Positions 1 through 10,021 of a DNA stretch of 64,000 nucleotides are shown here, in pieces. The translations under genes and the position numbers were made by a program. Below the pieces are notes generated by a model, which worked only from the letters and a program-made list of their open reading frames with translations, made no database searches and had not been told where the DNA came from. Every line of letters starts with the position of its first letter. Within the stretch, counting starts at the first letter, position 1. Origin of the DNA: Stenotrophomonas raiganjensis (SeqCode) (GTDB lineage: Bacteria; Pseudomonadota; Gammaproteobacteria; Xanthomonadales; Xanthomonadaceae); NCBI RefSeq assembly GCF_030658505.1, contig NZ_JAUTXR010000156.1, positions 1-64,000 on the forward strand, read 5' to 3'.

Positions 1-92
1 TCGCGGCGCTTGAGCGGGCTTTCCTGCCCGCCGCGATGGCGGTCTCCGCCGTCCTTGCGGTCCTGCGCCGCCTGTTCCGCCTCGTGCTTCAC
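1..92 (-). CDS. Partial hypothetical protein, N-terminal 30 codons
   Basis: The reverse strand is open from a GTG at 92-90 to the window edge and gives 30 codons rich in Lys, Glu, Asp, Arg and Gly. It begins VKHEAEQAAQ and has the look of a hydrophilic N-terminal tail. A GGAGG sequence lies about 13 bases upstream of the GTG, which is farther than usual. Just upstream is a run of eight G on this strand (C at 109-116); one more G would join an upstream ATG to this frame, so the true start is uncertain. It lies downstream of and in the same direction as the DUF805 gene. The family is not recognised because too little is present. Confidence 0.4.
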   Translation of the reverse strand, partial: MKHEAEQAAQDRKDGGDRHRGGQESPLKRR

Positions 93-157
93 CGGCAGGT
101 GGTCGCCTCCCCCCCCGGCATCCTGCCTCGCGCAACCGACATCCCCTTGAAAGTGAC

Positions 158-180
158 GAAGCCGGCATCACGCCGGCTTC
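158..180 (-). terminator. Hairpin terminator after the DUF805 gene
   Basis: A 9-bp perfect stem GAAGCCGGC / GCCGGCTTC with a 5-base loop lies 47 bases beyond the DUF805 stop codon. On the minus strand it is followed by GTCACTTTC, a short and imperfect T-rich tail. It would separate the DUF805 gene from the partial gene at the window edge. Confidence 0.5.
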
Positions 181-194
181 GCTCCTCCGCTTCT

Positions 195-216
195 GTATCG
201 TCGAGCCATGCTCGAC
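195..216. repeat. SMAG/REP-type palindrome (GTAT-headed variant)
   Basis: The core GTCGAGC CAT GCTCGAC is a short stem-loop headed by GTAT-C instead of GTAG. The same core with the normal GTAG head occurs after trxB at 8595-8616. It sits between the DUF805 stop codon and the hairpin terminator. Confidence 0.6.
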
Positions 217-226
217 TCCCGCAGCC

Positions 227-625
227 TCACGGCCCCGTGGGCACCGGACCGTACACGTTCTCCTGCGGCGTGCCCGGCAGCAGCGAGAAGATCATGATCA
301 CGATCCCGCCGCCCGGCACCAACGCCAGCAGGAACAGCCAGCCCGACTGGCCGCAATCATGCAGGCGGCGTACGGTCACCGCGATCAGCGGCACGATTGT
401 GACCAGCCACATCACACACAGCAGCACCACGATGCCGATCAGGATGCCGGCCAGTGCATCGGGGCTGTTGCGCAGGAGGATCGCCAGCACACCGGCCAGC
501 AGCATCACCGCAGTTGCGACCAGGAACAGGAACAGCTGGTACATCCAGTACTCGCGGCGGTTGGCGCGGCCCTCGAACTGGGCATAACGCTTCAACGGCA
601 GAATCATTTCCTGCACGGCATCCAT
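227..625 (-). CDS. DUF805 family inner-membrane protein
   Basis: This 132-residue protein has three predicted hydrophobic segments, at about residues 27-50, 58-84 and 97-115. It carries the DUF805 signature RRLHDCGQSGW at about 86-96, and the N-terminal KRYAQFEGRANRREYW matches the usual start of the family (FxGRxxRxEYW). DUF805 proteins (YhaH/YhaI-like) are small membrane proteins of unknown biochemical role. The start at 625 gives MDAVQEMILP; an alternative ATG six codons in (607) is possible because neither has a well-spaced ribosome site. It is the last complete gene of the minus-strand ftsK-lolA-rarA series, separated from rarA by a repeat dimer. Confidence 0.85.
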   Translation of the reverse strand: MDAVQEMILPLKRYAQFEGRANRREYWMYQLFLFLVATAVMLLAGVLAILLRNSPDALAGILIGIVVLLCVMWLVTIVPLIAVTVRRLHDCGQSGWLFLLALVPGGGIVIMIFSLLPGTPQENVYGPVPTGP

Positions 626-677
626 CCTTGAAATGAGAAGCCGCGCAGTGTGCCAAAGACCGGCGCCAGGAACAATC

Positions 678-757
678 TGGAGCCGAGCCCATGCTCGGCT
701 GCTGCTTCCCGGGGTGCCGATGGCCCGGCCCGGAGCCGAGCACGGCTCGTGCGCTAC
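678..757. repeat. SMAG/REP inverted dimer
   Basis: Two palindromic units with the core GAGCCGAGC...GCTCGGCTC lie between the rarA stop and the DUF805 start. The second has its GTAG head on the minus strand (CTAC at 754-757). Tail-to-tail pairs of this kind are typical of SMAG/REP elements in Stenotrophomonas and form strong RNA hairpins that may attenuate or stabilise the rarA mRNA. Confidence 0.6.
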
Positions 758-767
758 AGAAGCAGGT

Positions 768-2129
768 TCAGCGGCGCTTCGCGGCCCGCGCCGCCTCACG
801 CTCGCCCCGCAGCCGGTCGAGCTTTTCCTTCAACTTGATCTCCAGGCCACGCGGCACCGGGTTGTAATACACCCGTTCTCCCATCGCATCCGGGAAGCCG
901 GTCTGGTCCAAGGCGATGCCACCCTCAGCGTCGTGGTCGTACTGGTACTCGGCGCCGTAGCCCAGCTCCTTCATCAGCTTGGTCGGCGCGTTGCGCAGGT
1001 GCAACGGCACTTCTTCGGTGCCGCTCTCGCGCACGTCGGCCCTGGCCTGGTTGAAGGCCGCGTAGCCGGCATTCGACTTGGCGGTGCTGGCCAGATACAG
1101 CACCAGCTGGGCGAAGGCCAGCTCGCCTTCCGGACTGCCCAGCCGCTCGTAGATGTCCCAGGCTTCCAGCGCCATGCTCTGCGCGCGCGGATCGGCCAGG
1201 CCGATGTCCTCGATGGCCATGCGGGTCAGCCGGCGCGCGAGATAGGACGGATCGCAACCGCCGTCCAGCATGCGGGTCAGCCAGTACAGCGCAGCATCGG
1301 GGTTGGAGCTGCGCACGGACTTGTGCAGCGCTGAGATCTGGTCGTAGAACTGCTCGCCCCCCTTGTCGAAGCGACGGGTGCGATCGGCCAGCACCTGGGT
1401 CAGGGTCTGCGGCGTGATGCGACCGCCCTCCCCGCCCGCCAGCTCGGCGGCGATCTCCAGCAGGGTCAGTGCACGGCGCACATCACCGTCGGCGGCGGTG
1501 GCGATTTCCAGCAGCAGTTCGGGGGCGACCTCGATGCCCTCCTCGCCCAGGCCGCGCTCGCGATCACCCAGCGCACGTTCCAGCGCCTCGACAATGTCCG
1601 TCGGCGAAACGCTTTCCAGCACATGCACGCGGCAACGCGACAGCAGCGCCGAGTTCAGCTCGAAGGACGGGTTTTCGGTGGTGGCACCGACGAACAGGAT
1701 CGTACCGCGCTCGATATGCGGCAGGAACGCATCCTGCTGCGCCTTGTTGAAGCGATGCACCTCGTCCACGAACAGCACGGTGCGCCGGCCTTCAGCGAAG
1801 CGCTGCGCGGCCTCGGCGAGCACCTGGCGCACTTCCGGCAAACCGGACAGCACCGCGGAGATGGCACGGAACTCGGCGTCGGAATACTCGGCCAGCAGCA
1901 GCGACAGCGTGGTCTTGCCGCAGCCCGGCGGTCCCCACAGGATCATCGAGTGCACGCGGCCGGATTCGACCGCGCGGCGCAGTGCGCTGTCCGGCGCCAG
2001 CAGACGCTTCTGCCCGACCATCTCGTCGAGGGTGCGCGGGCGCATGCGCTCGGCCAGCGGGCGCAGATGTTCCCGATCAACGCTCAGCAGATCGGGGCCG
2101 GGGAAGGAAGTTGAACGATGTCTTGCCAC
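768..2129 (-). CDS. rarA: RarA (MgsA), replication-associated recombination AAA+ ATPase
   Basis: RarA is a clamp-loader-like AAA+ ATPase acting at stalled replication forks; it belongs to the MgsA/Mgs1/WRNIP1 family. The 453-residue protein has a Walker A GPPGCGKT, a Walker B LFVDEVHRFN, a sensor-1 region VGATTENPSF and the C-terminal MgsA tetramerisation region with AIEDIGLADPRA. The core begins LRPLAERMRPRTLDEMVGQ. The start is placed at the GTG at 2129-2127 (VARHRSTSFPG). Upstream codons read through intergenic palindromes and are not conserved-looking, so the longer open frame is rejected. The order ftsK-lolA-rarA is as in Escherichia coli, here with a transglutaminase-like gene inserted. 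Confidence 0.93.
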   Translation of the reverse strand: MARHRSTSFPGPDLLSVDREHLRPLAERMRPRTLDEMVGQKRLLAPDSALRRAVESGRVHSMILWGPPGCGKTTLSLLLAEYSDAEFRAISAVLSGLPEVRQVLAEAAQRFAEGRRTVLFVDEVHRFNKAQQDAFLPHIERGTILFVGATTENPSFELNSALLSRCRVHVLESVSPTDIVEALERALGDRERGLGEEGIEVAPELLLEIATAADGDVRRALTLLEIAAELAGGEGGRITPQTLTQVLADRTRRFDKGGEQFYDQISALHKSVRSSNPDAALYWLTRMLDGGCDPSYLARRLTRMAIEDIGLADPRAQSMALEAWDIYERLGSPEGELAFAQLVLYLASTAKSNAGYAAFNQARADVRESGTEEVPLHLRNAPTKLMKELGYGAEYQYDHDAEGGIALDQTGFPDAMGERVYYNPVPRGLEIKLKEKLDRLRGEREAARAAKRR

Positions 2130-2166
2130 CCGCTCATTGTACCGCGACGGGGTGACGACGATTCCG

Positions 2167-2271
2167 GTAGTGCCGGCCGCTGGCCGGCAGATCAAAAGCG
2201 TGCCAACCAAGGTTGGCACCCGCCAAGGCGGTGCCGGTTGGCACCCGGGTAGCGCCGGGCCATGCCCGGCG
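2167..2271. repeat. Cluster of three intergenic palindromes
   Basis: The lolA-rarA gap holds three units. The first is a GTAG-headed SMAG (2167-2189, core GCCGGCC GCT GGCCGGC). The second is a perfect GTGCCAACC AA GGTTGGCAC palindrome (2200-2219). The third is a SMAG (2249-2271, core GCCGGGC CAT GCCCGGC). The second belongs to a different family that recurs at 11183, 18004, 23503, 56653 and 63638. Confidence 0.7.
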
Positions 2272-2278
2272 TCCCCGA

Positions 2279-2917
2279 TCAGTTACCGATGACGTCGGTG
2301 CCCTTCGGCGGCGTAAAGCTGAAGGTGCCGGCCGCGAAGCCCGGGTTGCGCTTCCAGCCACTGAAGCTGATCACGGTACGCTGGCCAACCGCATCGGTGA
2401 TTTCCATCTTGGCCAGGCCCTGGGCGTTGAAGCCCAGCGCGGCGTACTGGAAGCTGGCTTCGGTCTCGCGCTTCGGCGACAGCGACAGCCACTGCAGGCC
2501 GTCGCGCTGCGCGGCCTCTTCGCTGACGTCGTACTGCTGCTCCAGCAGCGCCGGGTTGATCAGCGCGGTCAGCGGGCTGTTCTGCTCTTCCTTGCCCTGC
2601 TCGCGCACGGTGGCCTGCTCCAGGTCCGGCTCATACATCCAGACCTTCCTGCCGTCAGCCACGATCAACTGCTCGTGCGGGCGCACGTATTCCCAACGGA
2701 ACAGGCGCGGCGCCGACAGTGCCACACGGCCACTGGTCGATTCCTTCACCTTGCCACGGCTGTCGAACACCTGCTGGCTGAACTGGCCATCCAGGCCCTT
2801 CAGGCCGCTGGTGAAGGTCTTCAGGTCATCGCGGGCGCCAGCCCAGGCGCTGCCGGCGGCGGCGCAGGCCACGGCCAGGGTGGTGGTGGCAAGGAAACGG
2901 CGGAAGCGGAAGTTCAT
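2279..2917 (-). CDS. lolA: LolA, periplasmic lipoprotein carrier
   Basis: LolA accepts lipoproteins from LolCDE at the inner membrane and delivers them to LolB at the outer membrane. The 212-residue precursor has a signal peptide with likely cleavage after SAWA (about residue 26). It then has the LolA core: LKGLDGQFSQQVFDSRG, GRVALSAPRLFRWEY, a mid region KVWMYEPDLEQATVR and a C-terminal GTFSFTPPKGTDVIG. Length and motifs are normal for the family. It lies between the transglutaminase-like gene and rarA on the same strand. A GTGGGTTCC-type strong ribosome site is not evident, but the ATG at 2917 is the only start that gives a complete signal peptide. Confidence 0.95.
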   Translation of the reverse strand: MNFRFRRFLATTTLAVACAAAGSAWAGARDDLKTFTSGLKGLDGQFSQQVFDSRGKVKESTSGRVALSAPRLFRWEYVRPHEQLIVADGRKVWMYEPDLEQATVREQGKEEQNSPLTALINPALLEQQYDVSEEAAQRDGLQWLSLSPKRETEASFQYAALGFNAQGLAKMEITDAVGQRTVISFSGWKRNPGFAAGTFSFTPPKGTDVIGN

Positions 2918-3028
2918 GAGGGAATCCTGTGGGCGCGGGCGCCAGGAAAGGTGGTTGCCAGTGTGCCCGGGGAAAGATGAATGGGCGATCAGGGCGACAT
3001 TATGCCGCCCTGAACGTCCATCGGCGAT

Positions 3029-4972
3029 TCAGCCACCGGATCCCGGCAGCTTGCCGTACAGCACCTGGCCGCGGAAGCCACGCCGCACTTCGCGATACAG
3101 CGCGCGGAACGCCGGATAGTCCTGCGGCTGGCACAACGCCTCTGGCCCACGCACTGCATTCTGCTGCAAGCGGTGGTGCACGATCACCTCCTGGCCCTCG
3201 CGACTCCAGTCCACCCGGTACTCGCCGGCGGCATTGGCGAAACGCTGGCTGGCCGGGATGGCGATGATCGGCGCATTGGCCGGGAACTGCAGGCGATAGG
3301 TTTCCTCGCGCAGGCTGGCATTGCAGTAGAACGGCGTCTCGTTGGCTGGCGCCGAGGCGGTGGCGTACAGCCCGCGCACCGACTCACCACCCGGCGGGTC
3401 CGGCACGGCCATGCCGCCGGCCACGCTGAAGTCGGCGTAGTCCTCGGCCTGGAACGCCATGCGATACCCGAACGGCCGGGTCAGGTCGACCGGCACGCCC
3501 TGGATCTGCAACTGCCCTCGCCCATCGAAACCGGAGGCGGCCATGATCTGCTCTTCAGCGCGCGCACGGTTCTGCGCGTTGAGCTGGGAGAACTGCGCAC
3601 GCATGCCGATCTCGGCGTTCTCGCCAAGTTTCGGAATCGTCTCGCCACGCAGGTTGCCGTTCGCATCGAAGGTGAAACGCACCTCCATCGATGTGGCGTT
3701 GCGCTCCGGCGTGTTGGCCGGGGTACGCGCCAGCGTGGCGTCGCGGGTACGCATTACAGGCGCGCCCAGATCGCCTTCCGGCAGCTGGCCGAAGCGCGCC
3801 CACGCGGTGGTCGAATCCAGGTACAGGTCGAATTCGGGGATATAGGTGATGGCGTGGTTGAAGCGGCCCAGCACCGGGATCTTCGGCAGGGTCGGGCCGC
3901 CGCCTGCACCGATCAGCACCGGCGAACTGGCGATGCCCTTGGCCGCCAGCAGCGCCTCCAGGATCGTCACATGGTCCTTGCAGTCGCCGTAGTGGTTGTC
4001 GAGGATGCTCTGCGCGCTGTTCGGCTCCAGGCCGCCATTGCCCAGGTACACCGCCACATAGCGGATGTTCTGCGCCACCCAGCGGTACAGCGCGTCGGCC
4101 TGCTCGCGGCGATCACTGATGCCGGCGGTGATTTCGTCGGCCAGCGCCTGCAGTGCCGGGGTCACCTCCGCCGCCGGGCCCGCCTTGAGCTGGTAGGCGC
4201 GACCCATCTGCGCCCAGTCACGGTAGGTACTGGCCATGATGTTGGGGCCGAACTCCCAGCCTGCCGCCGACCAGTTCTGCGCCGGCATTGCCTCGCGACG
4301 CTGGTAGCGCCAGCGCCATTGCGCCTGGCCGTTCTTCACCGTCGGCCGGTCACTGCCCTGCACGCCGCGGCTGTCGACGAACATCGGCAGGTTGGCCGGC
4401 GCGCTGAGGGTGACTTCGGCGTCTTCGTACTCGGTGAACACATTGAAGGTTTCCCACAGGCCGAAATAGCCCGGGAAGTACGGCGTGGCCTGGGTGCGGC
4501 GGACCTGGTAGAACAGGCGCGTGCCCGGGGCCAGGTTCGGGAACACGATCACCCGCACCTTGCGGTCGGCATACATCGCCGCCGAGGCGCTGGAGTAGCT
4601 TTCCTGGGTGTAGATGCGGTCGGCCGGCACGTCGCGGCGCTGGCCATCTGCGGTGATGGTGTAGGCGCCGAGCACGTCCAGCGTCTCCATCTTCTCGCTG
4701 TAGCTCAGCCGCACCTGGCTGAACTGCTCGACGGAGGCCTTGGTCTTGAGCAGGACTTCGTAGGTTTCGGTCTGCACATTGCCCGCATCCGGCCGCACCT
4801 GGTAGTCGGCGCGGTAACGGACAATGCTGAAGTTATTGCTGGCTTCGGTATCACCGCCGGTGGAAGGCGGCGCCGTGGCGGGCGCGGAGGTGGCGGTGTC
4901 TGCCAGTGCCGGGCCGGCAGCCAGGAAGGCTGCCAGCGCCAGTGCCAGCGCGCTTGGTACGGGGTGAAGCAT
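3029..4972 (-). CDS. Exported DUF3857/transglutaminase-like protein
   Basis: The 647-residue precursor has a signal peptide (cleavage near PALA-DT, residue 24). A DUF3857 region spans about residues 50-220 and a transglutaminase-like core about 275-400. A papain-like triad is visible: Cys331 in HYGDCKDH, His373 in FNHAITY and Asp386 in YLDSTT. The C-terminal ~200 residues look like the beta-rich DUF3858-type tail. Proteins of this layout are periplasmic or surface transglutaminase/protease homologues of unknown substrate. It lies 39 bases downstream of ftsK and 110 bases upstream of lolA, on the same strand, so it is probably cotranscribed with ftsK. No truncation or missing catalytic residue is seen. 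Confidence 0.85.
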   Translation of the reverse strand: MLHPVPSALALALAAFLAAGPALADTATSAPATAPPSTGGDTEASNNFSIVRYRADYQVRPDAGNVQTETYEVLLKTKASVEQFSQVRLSYSEKMETLDVLGAYTITADGQRRDVPADRIYTQESYSSASAAMYADRKVRVIVFPNLAPGTRLFYQVRRTQATPYFPGYFGLWETFNVFTEYEDAEVTLSAPANLPMFVDSRGVQGSDRPTVKNGQAQWRWRYQRREAMPAQNWSAAGWEFGPNIMASTYRDWAQMGRAYQLKAGPAAEVTPALQALADEITAGISDRREQADALYRWVAQNIRYVAVYLGNGGLEPNSAQSILDNHYGDCKDHVTILEALLAAKGIASSPVLIGAGGGPTLPKIPVLGRFNHAITYIPEFDLYLDSTTAWARFGQLPEGDLGAPVMRTRDATLARTPANTPERNATSMEVRFTFDANGNLRGETIPKLGENAEIGMRAQFSQLNAQNRARAEEQIMAASGFDGRGQLQIQGVPVDLTRPFGYRMAFQAEDYADFSVAGGMAVPDPPGGESVRGLYATASAPANETPFYCNASLREETYRLQFPANAPIIAIPASQRFANAAGEYRVDWSREGQEVIVHHRLQQNAVRGPEALCQPQDYPAFRALYREVRRGFRGQVLYGKLPGSGG

Positions 4973-5011
4973 GCGTCGGTTCCTTGGACGTCGTGGGGGA
5001 TACGTCGGGTC

Positions 5012-7372
5012 TTACTTCGGCGGTGGCGGTGCCAGCACCGTGCGGTCGCCGTTGTGCTCGGGCGGGCTGACCACGCCGGCCGCTTCCATGGCCTCGATCA
5101 GTCGCGCTGCACGGTTGTAGCCGATCTTCAGCCGGCGCTGCACGCCGGAAATCGAGGCACGGCGGGTCTCGGTGACCACCCGCAGCGCTTCGTCATACAA
5201 CGGGTCGGACTCGTCGCCGGACGAACTGTTCTCGGGCAGGCCGGTGGCACCGACGACCACACCGTCGCCCATCGTCTGCACTTCGTCCAGCACGCCGTCC
5301 ACATAGTCGGCAGGGCCCATCGCCTTGAGGTGCTCGACCACGCGATGGACTTCATCGTCGGACACGAACGCGCCATGCACGCGCTCGGGCAGCGCGGTGC
5401 CCGGAGGCAGGTACAGCATGTCGCCGTGGCCCAGCAGTGTTTCCGCGCCGGACTGGTCGAGGATGGTGCGCGAGTCGATCTTGGAGCTGACCTGGAAGGC
5501 GATGCGGGTCGGGATGTTGGCCTTGATCAGGCCGGTGATCACATCCACCGACGGGCGCTGCGTGGCCAGGATCAGGTGGATGCCGGCCGCGCGCGCCTTC
5601 TGTGCCAGGCGCGCGATCAGCTCTTCCACCTTCTTGCCGACGATCATCATCATGTCGGCGAATTCGTCGATGAAGATGACGATGAACGGCAGCGTTTCCA
5701 GCGGACGCGGCGCCTCGCCCAGCTCCGGGTTCGGCTTGAACAGCGGGTCCATCAGCGGCTGGCCGGCGTCCTGGGCTTCCTTCACCTTCTTGTTGAAGCC
5801 GGCCAGGTTGCGCACGCCCACCGCGCTCATCAGCTTGTAGCGGCGCTCCATCTCCGCCACGCACCAGCGCAGGCCGTTGGCGGCCTCCTTCATGTCGGTG
5901 ACCACCGGCGCCAGCAGGTGCGGAATGCCCTGGTAGACGCTCAGCTCGAGCATCTTCGGGTCGATCATCAGCATCCGCAGGTCTTTCGGCGAGGCCTTGA
6001 ACAGCAGGCTCAACACCATCGCGTTGACCGCCACCGACTTGCCCGAACCGGTGGTACCGGCCACCAGCAGGTGCGGCATGCGCGCCAGGTCGGCCACGGT
6101 CGGGCGGCCGGCGATGTCCTTGCCCAGCGCCAGGGTCAGCACGCTGGCCGACTTGTCATATTCCTTCGAGCGCAGCAGCTCGGACAGGAAGATCATCTCG
6201 CGGGTGACGTTGGGAATTTCCAGGCCGATCACCGACTTGCCCGGAATCACGTCCACCACGCGCACCGACTTCACCGACAGGCCGCGCGCGATATCCTTGT
6301 CCAGCGAACTGATCTGGCTGACCTTGATGCCCGGTGCCGGCTCGATCTCGAAGCGGGTGATGACCGGGCCGGGATTGGCGCCGACCACCTGGGCCTCGAT
6401 GCGGAAGTCCTTCAGCTTGAACTCGATCTGCCGCGACAGCGTCTCCAGCGTCTCTTCGTCGTAGCCCTTGGGCTGCGGCTTGGGATCATCCAGCAGCGCC
6501 AGCGGCGGCAGGTCCGAGCCATCGCCGTTGACGCCCCGGAACATCGGAATCTGGTTGTCGCGCTTGGCCCGGTCGCTCTTCTCGATCACCGGCTCCGGAC
6601 GCGGCTCGATCTTCACCGGCTCGCGCTTGGCGCGCACTTCGGCGTCGGCCTTGCGCACTTCCTGGCGCTCCTCACGCATCACCCGGGTCTGCTTCCACTC
6701 GGTGACTTCTTCCTTCTTGCGCTCCAGCAGCGGCGCCAGCGACATCACGCCGCGGCCGATCTTCTCCATCACCGTGAACCAGGACAGCCCGGTCGCAAGC
6801 GTGATCGAGGCCAGCAGCAGCACCAGCACGAACAGGTTCGCACCCAGCGCGCCGAAGCCCACCGTGAGCGAATTGCCGACCAGCTTGCCGAGGATGCCGC
6901 CAGCGCTGGAGACGTCGCCGCTGAACAGGCGCACGTGCAGGAAGCCGGTGCCGGCGATCAGGAACCCGACCAGGCCGACCAGGCGCAGCGCCGGGTCCAG
7001 GTCGTTCTCGCCCTTGCTCTCGCGCTTGAGGCCGAACATGGCGATCCACGCCAGCGCGCCGAGCACCACCGGCAGCAGGAAGGCGATGTAGCCGAACAAC
7101 TGCAGCAGCACGTCGGCGATCCAGGCCCCGGCGCGGCCGCCGAGGTTGTGCACCGGCGCGACCACGCTGCCGGTATGCGACCAGCCCGGATCGGTTGCTG
7201 AATAGGTGAACAGACTGGCCGCCAGATACAGCAGGGCCGGCGCGATGGCGATCAGGCCCAGATCGCGCCAGAGGCGCTGGCGGCGTGGATTGTCGGTCGT
7301 CGCCGCCGCGGCCGTGCGACGTGACGCCTTGCTGTCGTCGGACTTGGAGCGTTCGGGGACCTGCTTCGCCAC
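5012..7372 (-). CDS. ftsK: FtsK, DNA translocase of the division septum
   Basis: FtsK pumps chromosomal DNA through the closing septum and activates XerCD at dif. The 786-residue protein has four to five N-terminal membrane segments (about 38-58, 84-112, 128-150, 175-200). A charged linker (215-300) follows, then the motor domain: Walker A GTTGSGKS at 439-446 and Walker [11 protein letters not shown] near 560. The C-terminal gamma winged helix ([20 protein letters not shown]) binds the KOPS-type guide sequences. The linker is short, as in Pseudomonas rather than E. coli. It is the first gene of the minus-strand series and diverges from trxB across a 232-base AT-richer gap (7373-7605) that must hold both promoters. 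Confidence 0.97.
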   Translation of the reverse strand: MAKQVPERSKSDDSKASRRTAAAATTDNPRRQRLWRDLGLIAIAPALLYLAASLFTYSATDPGWSHTGSVVAPVHNLGGRAGAWIADVLLQLFGYIAFLLPVVLGALAWIAMFGLKRESKGENDLDPALRLVGLVGFLIAGTGFLHVRLFSGDVSSAGGILGKLVGNSLTVGFGALGANLFVLVLLLASITLATGLSWFTVMEKIGRGVMSLAPLLERKKEEVTEWKQTRVMREERQEVRKADAEVRAKREPVKIEPRPEPVIEKSDRAKRDNQIPMFRGVNGDGSDLPPLALLDDPKPQPKGYDEETLETLSRQIEFKLKDFRIEAQVVGANPGPVITRFEIEPAPGIKVSQISSLDKDIARGLSVKSVRVVDVIPGKSVIGLEIPNVTREMIFLSELLRSKEYDKSASVLTLALGKDIAGRPTVADLARMPHLLVAGTTGSGKSVAVNAMVLSLLFKASPKDLRMLMIDPKMLELSVYQGIPHLLAPVVTDMKEAANGLRWCVAEMERRYKLMSAVGVRNLAGFNKKVKEAQDAGQPLMDPLFKPNPELGEAPRPLETLPFIVIFIDEFADMMMIVGKKVEELIARLAQKARAAGIHLILATQRPSVDVITGLIKANIPTRIAFQVSSKIDSRTILDQSGAETLLGHGDMLYLPPGTALPERVHGAFVSDDEVHRVVEHLKAMGPADYVDGVLDEVQTMGDGVVVGATGLPENSSSGDESDPLYDEALRVVTETRRASISGVQRRLKIGYNRAARLIEAMEAAGVVSPPEHNGDRTVLAPPPPK

Positions 7373-7512
7373 CTTAGACCATACCTTTGGAATGCGCTGT
7401 TAGTGATTGATAATAAATGAGACGGCGTCAGTTTTCAGTTATGCGACGTCCGACAGGGCAATCCGAGGGCCGGAACCACCTTTGGATGACGGCGTTCTGT
7501 TCATCGGCTTGA

Positions 7513-8577
<1,065 letters not shown>

Positions 8578-8594
8578 AACGCTGACGGGGCCCT

Positions 8595-8616
8595 GTAGCG
8601 TCGAGCCATGCTCGAC
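8595..8616. repeat. SMAG/REP palindrome after trxB
   Basis: A GTAG head is followed by the stem-loop core GTCGAGC CAT GCTCGAC, located 17 bases after the trxB stop and just before the terminator. The core matches the unit at 195-216. Confidence 0.65.
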
Positions 8617-8622
8617 TCAGGC

Positions 8623-8658
8623 AAAGGCCGACGCGAAAGCGCCGGCCTTTCTTCTTTG
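8623..8658 (+). terminator. Rho-independent terminator of trxB
   Basis: A 12-bp nearly perfect stem (AAAGGCC-GACGC / GCGCCGGCCTTT, one mismatch) with a GAAA tetraloop is followed by CTTCTTTG. Its position and tail fit termination of trxB. Confidence 0.75.
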
Positions 8659-8688
8659 TACTGGCCCAGCGATGCTGGAAACTCCCGC

Positions 8689-8814
8689 CTAGGGCCTGGT
8701 TGGATTGCGGATGCATTGCAGCCTGTGCCTGACCGGTGGCGACTTCACCCCGTCGGCATCAACCACCTGCGTGTTCCAGAACAGGGGCGCGCTACCGGGG
8801 TTCTCGCATTTCAT
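8689..8814 (-). CDS. 41-residue ORF overlapping the amidase-like gene by ATGA
   Basis: An ATG at 8814-8812 overlaps the TGA stop of the upstream gene (8813-8811) in the ATGA arrangement typical of translational coupling. It opens a 41-codon frame ending in TAG at 8691-8689. The product begins MKCENPGSAP, then LFWNTQVVDADGV, with two cysteines, a predicted pI well above neutral and no signal peptide. No family is recognised. It could be a small partner protein. It could equally be the out-of-frame remnant of a longer C-terminus of the upstream gene, which appears to end early. Base composition is similar to that gene and below the window average. Confidence 0.4.
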   Translation of the reverse strand: MKCENPGSAPLFWNTQVVDADGVKSPPVRHRLQCIRNPTRP

Positions 8815-9860
8815 GGCATATCTGCAGGACGATTTTCGCCTTTGTCATCCTGAAACGGATCGCTGTTGACCTGGAAATCTTCGTAGCCGTCGACACTCTG
8901 GATCAGCTCCTTCATATAGCAAAGGATGTTGCGCCCCAGTTCCATGTCTCCCGGTGGTCCCGGCTGAACGACGACGCGAGCACCCGTCACCCGCTGATCA
9001 TCAACACCATTTGTATGCAAGTGCAGTGCGACCTCGGAACCTACGTGATTCGCCAACAAGGGGCGGCTGTTGATGTCATCGTCATAGTCACGCCGGGCGT
9101 AGATGCGATCTCCCTTTGAGTTCCAGATCCCAGGGCTCTCCGGGAGACGCTCCTTGATTGCGTACCGCGCAGCCATCTGCCACCACGGATGCAGTGCTTC
9201 AGGGTGAGCAGCTTCGATCAGTTGGGATCGTGGACGCGTCGTCGCCATTCCACTGCGCTGAGCAAGCAACAGCTGCAGCTCGTCCGCGTATCCAGGCGTG
9301 ATGATGTCTTCTCGAACGCCGTTGAACTCGTCCCGTTGCAGCACCCATCGCCGCCAACCATGGTGATAGTAGTAGCCGTGCGATGCCGAAACGAATGCAT
9401 GTCCACTCCTGAGGACAACATTTCGGGCTCGACGCGCCGCCTCATCCTCCTCCTTGATTTCCGGAAAGTAGTCCTCCCTTGGGCGCCCCTCGTAGAGATA
9501 CACAATGCTGGCGACGGGTAGAGCCTGTTCGGCAATCAGTGTCAACTCGTGGCCGAAGGCATCGTGCTGATCCTCGAAGCTGGCGCCATGGTTCCTTGGA
9601 ATGAATCCCGGGCCGAAATCAACCCTCAACGTTCCCGTACCCAGGTCGAACCGGACCCGTACCCGGATGTCTCTCGTCTGCCCCTCCAGTCGTGGCGATC
9701 GATCCAGAATTTCCTGCGCCCGTCCTGTGAGGACGGCATCCAGTTCTCCGTCGGTTTCCGCAGCATCAAATTGAGCACCCCCCTGATCCGCCGCGGCAGG
9801 CGAAGGCGCTCCGAAGCCGACGGCCAGCGCGAGTATTGCAACCACTCCAGTTCCAATCAT
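8811..9860 (-). CDS. Exported amidase_3-like protein, probably missing its C-terminal catalytic motif
   Basis: The 349-residue precursor has a signal peptide (MIGTGVVAILALAVGFG...AAA). The ATG at 9860 has AGGGGA six bases upstream and is preferred over an in-frame ATG at 9875. The middle carries VSASHGYYYHHGWRRWVLQR and, further on, LHLHTNGVDD. These resemble the zinc-binding His motifs of N-acetylmuramoyl-L-alanine amidases (Amidase_3), with NGVREDIITPGYADE as a possible Glu-ligand region. In that family a PxVIVExGFHTN-like segment with the catalytic Glu follows; here the protein stops at KGENRPADMP, where that segment would begin. GC is visibly lower than in flanking genes and codon use is less biased, which suggests transfer. 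Assignment to the amidase fold is an inference from motif spacing. Confidence 0.5.
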   Translation of the reverse strand: MIGTGVVAILALAVGFGAPSPAAADQGGAQFDAAETDGELDAVLTGRAQEILDRSPRLEGQTRDIRVRVRFDLGTGTLRVDFGPGFIPRNHGASFEDQHDAFGHELTLIAEQALPVASIVYLYEGRPREDYFPEIKEEDEAARRARNVVLRSGHAFVSASHGYYYHHGWRRWVLQRDEFNGVREDIITPGYADELQLLLAQRSGMATTRPRSQLIEAAHPEALHPWWQMAARYAIKERLPESPGIWNSKGDRIYARRDYDDDINSRPLLANHVGSEVALHLHTNGVDDQRVTGARVVVQPGPPGDMELGRNILCYMKELIQSVDGYEDFQVNSDPFQDDKGENRPADMP

Positions 9861-10021
9861 GCTGTTTCCCCTCATGGCTCAGGTAGACGACTCGATGACG
9901 TCCGCCACGACTATGGGCGCGCAGCACCATGCAGGACGGCACTCGGTCACCGAAGCTGGGTTTTCGTAGTTTCCTCACTCGTTCAAGGGTGCCTGGCGGC
10001 AATCTGCCCTATCCTTCCCCC

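Noticed and set aside
2130..2219. N-terminal extension of RarA beginning MPTLVGT
   Set aside because: It is translated from a GTGCCAACC-type palindrome and a SMAG unit. The same MPTLVGT start appears wherever this repeat is read, so it is not protein coding.
3173..7201. A 1342-codon open frame on the plus strand
   Set aside because: It lies antisense to the transglutaminase-like gene and ftsK, both clear families. Its His/Arg/Gln-rich translation is typical of the complement of high-GC genes.
8623..8658. Hairpin after trxB as a SMAG element
   Set aside because: It lacks the GTAG head and has a GAAA loop with a pyrimidine-rich tail, which fits a rho-independent terminator instead.
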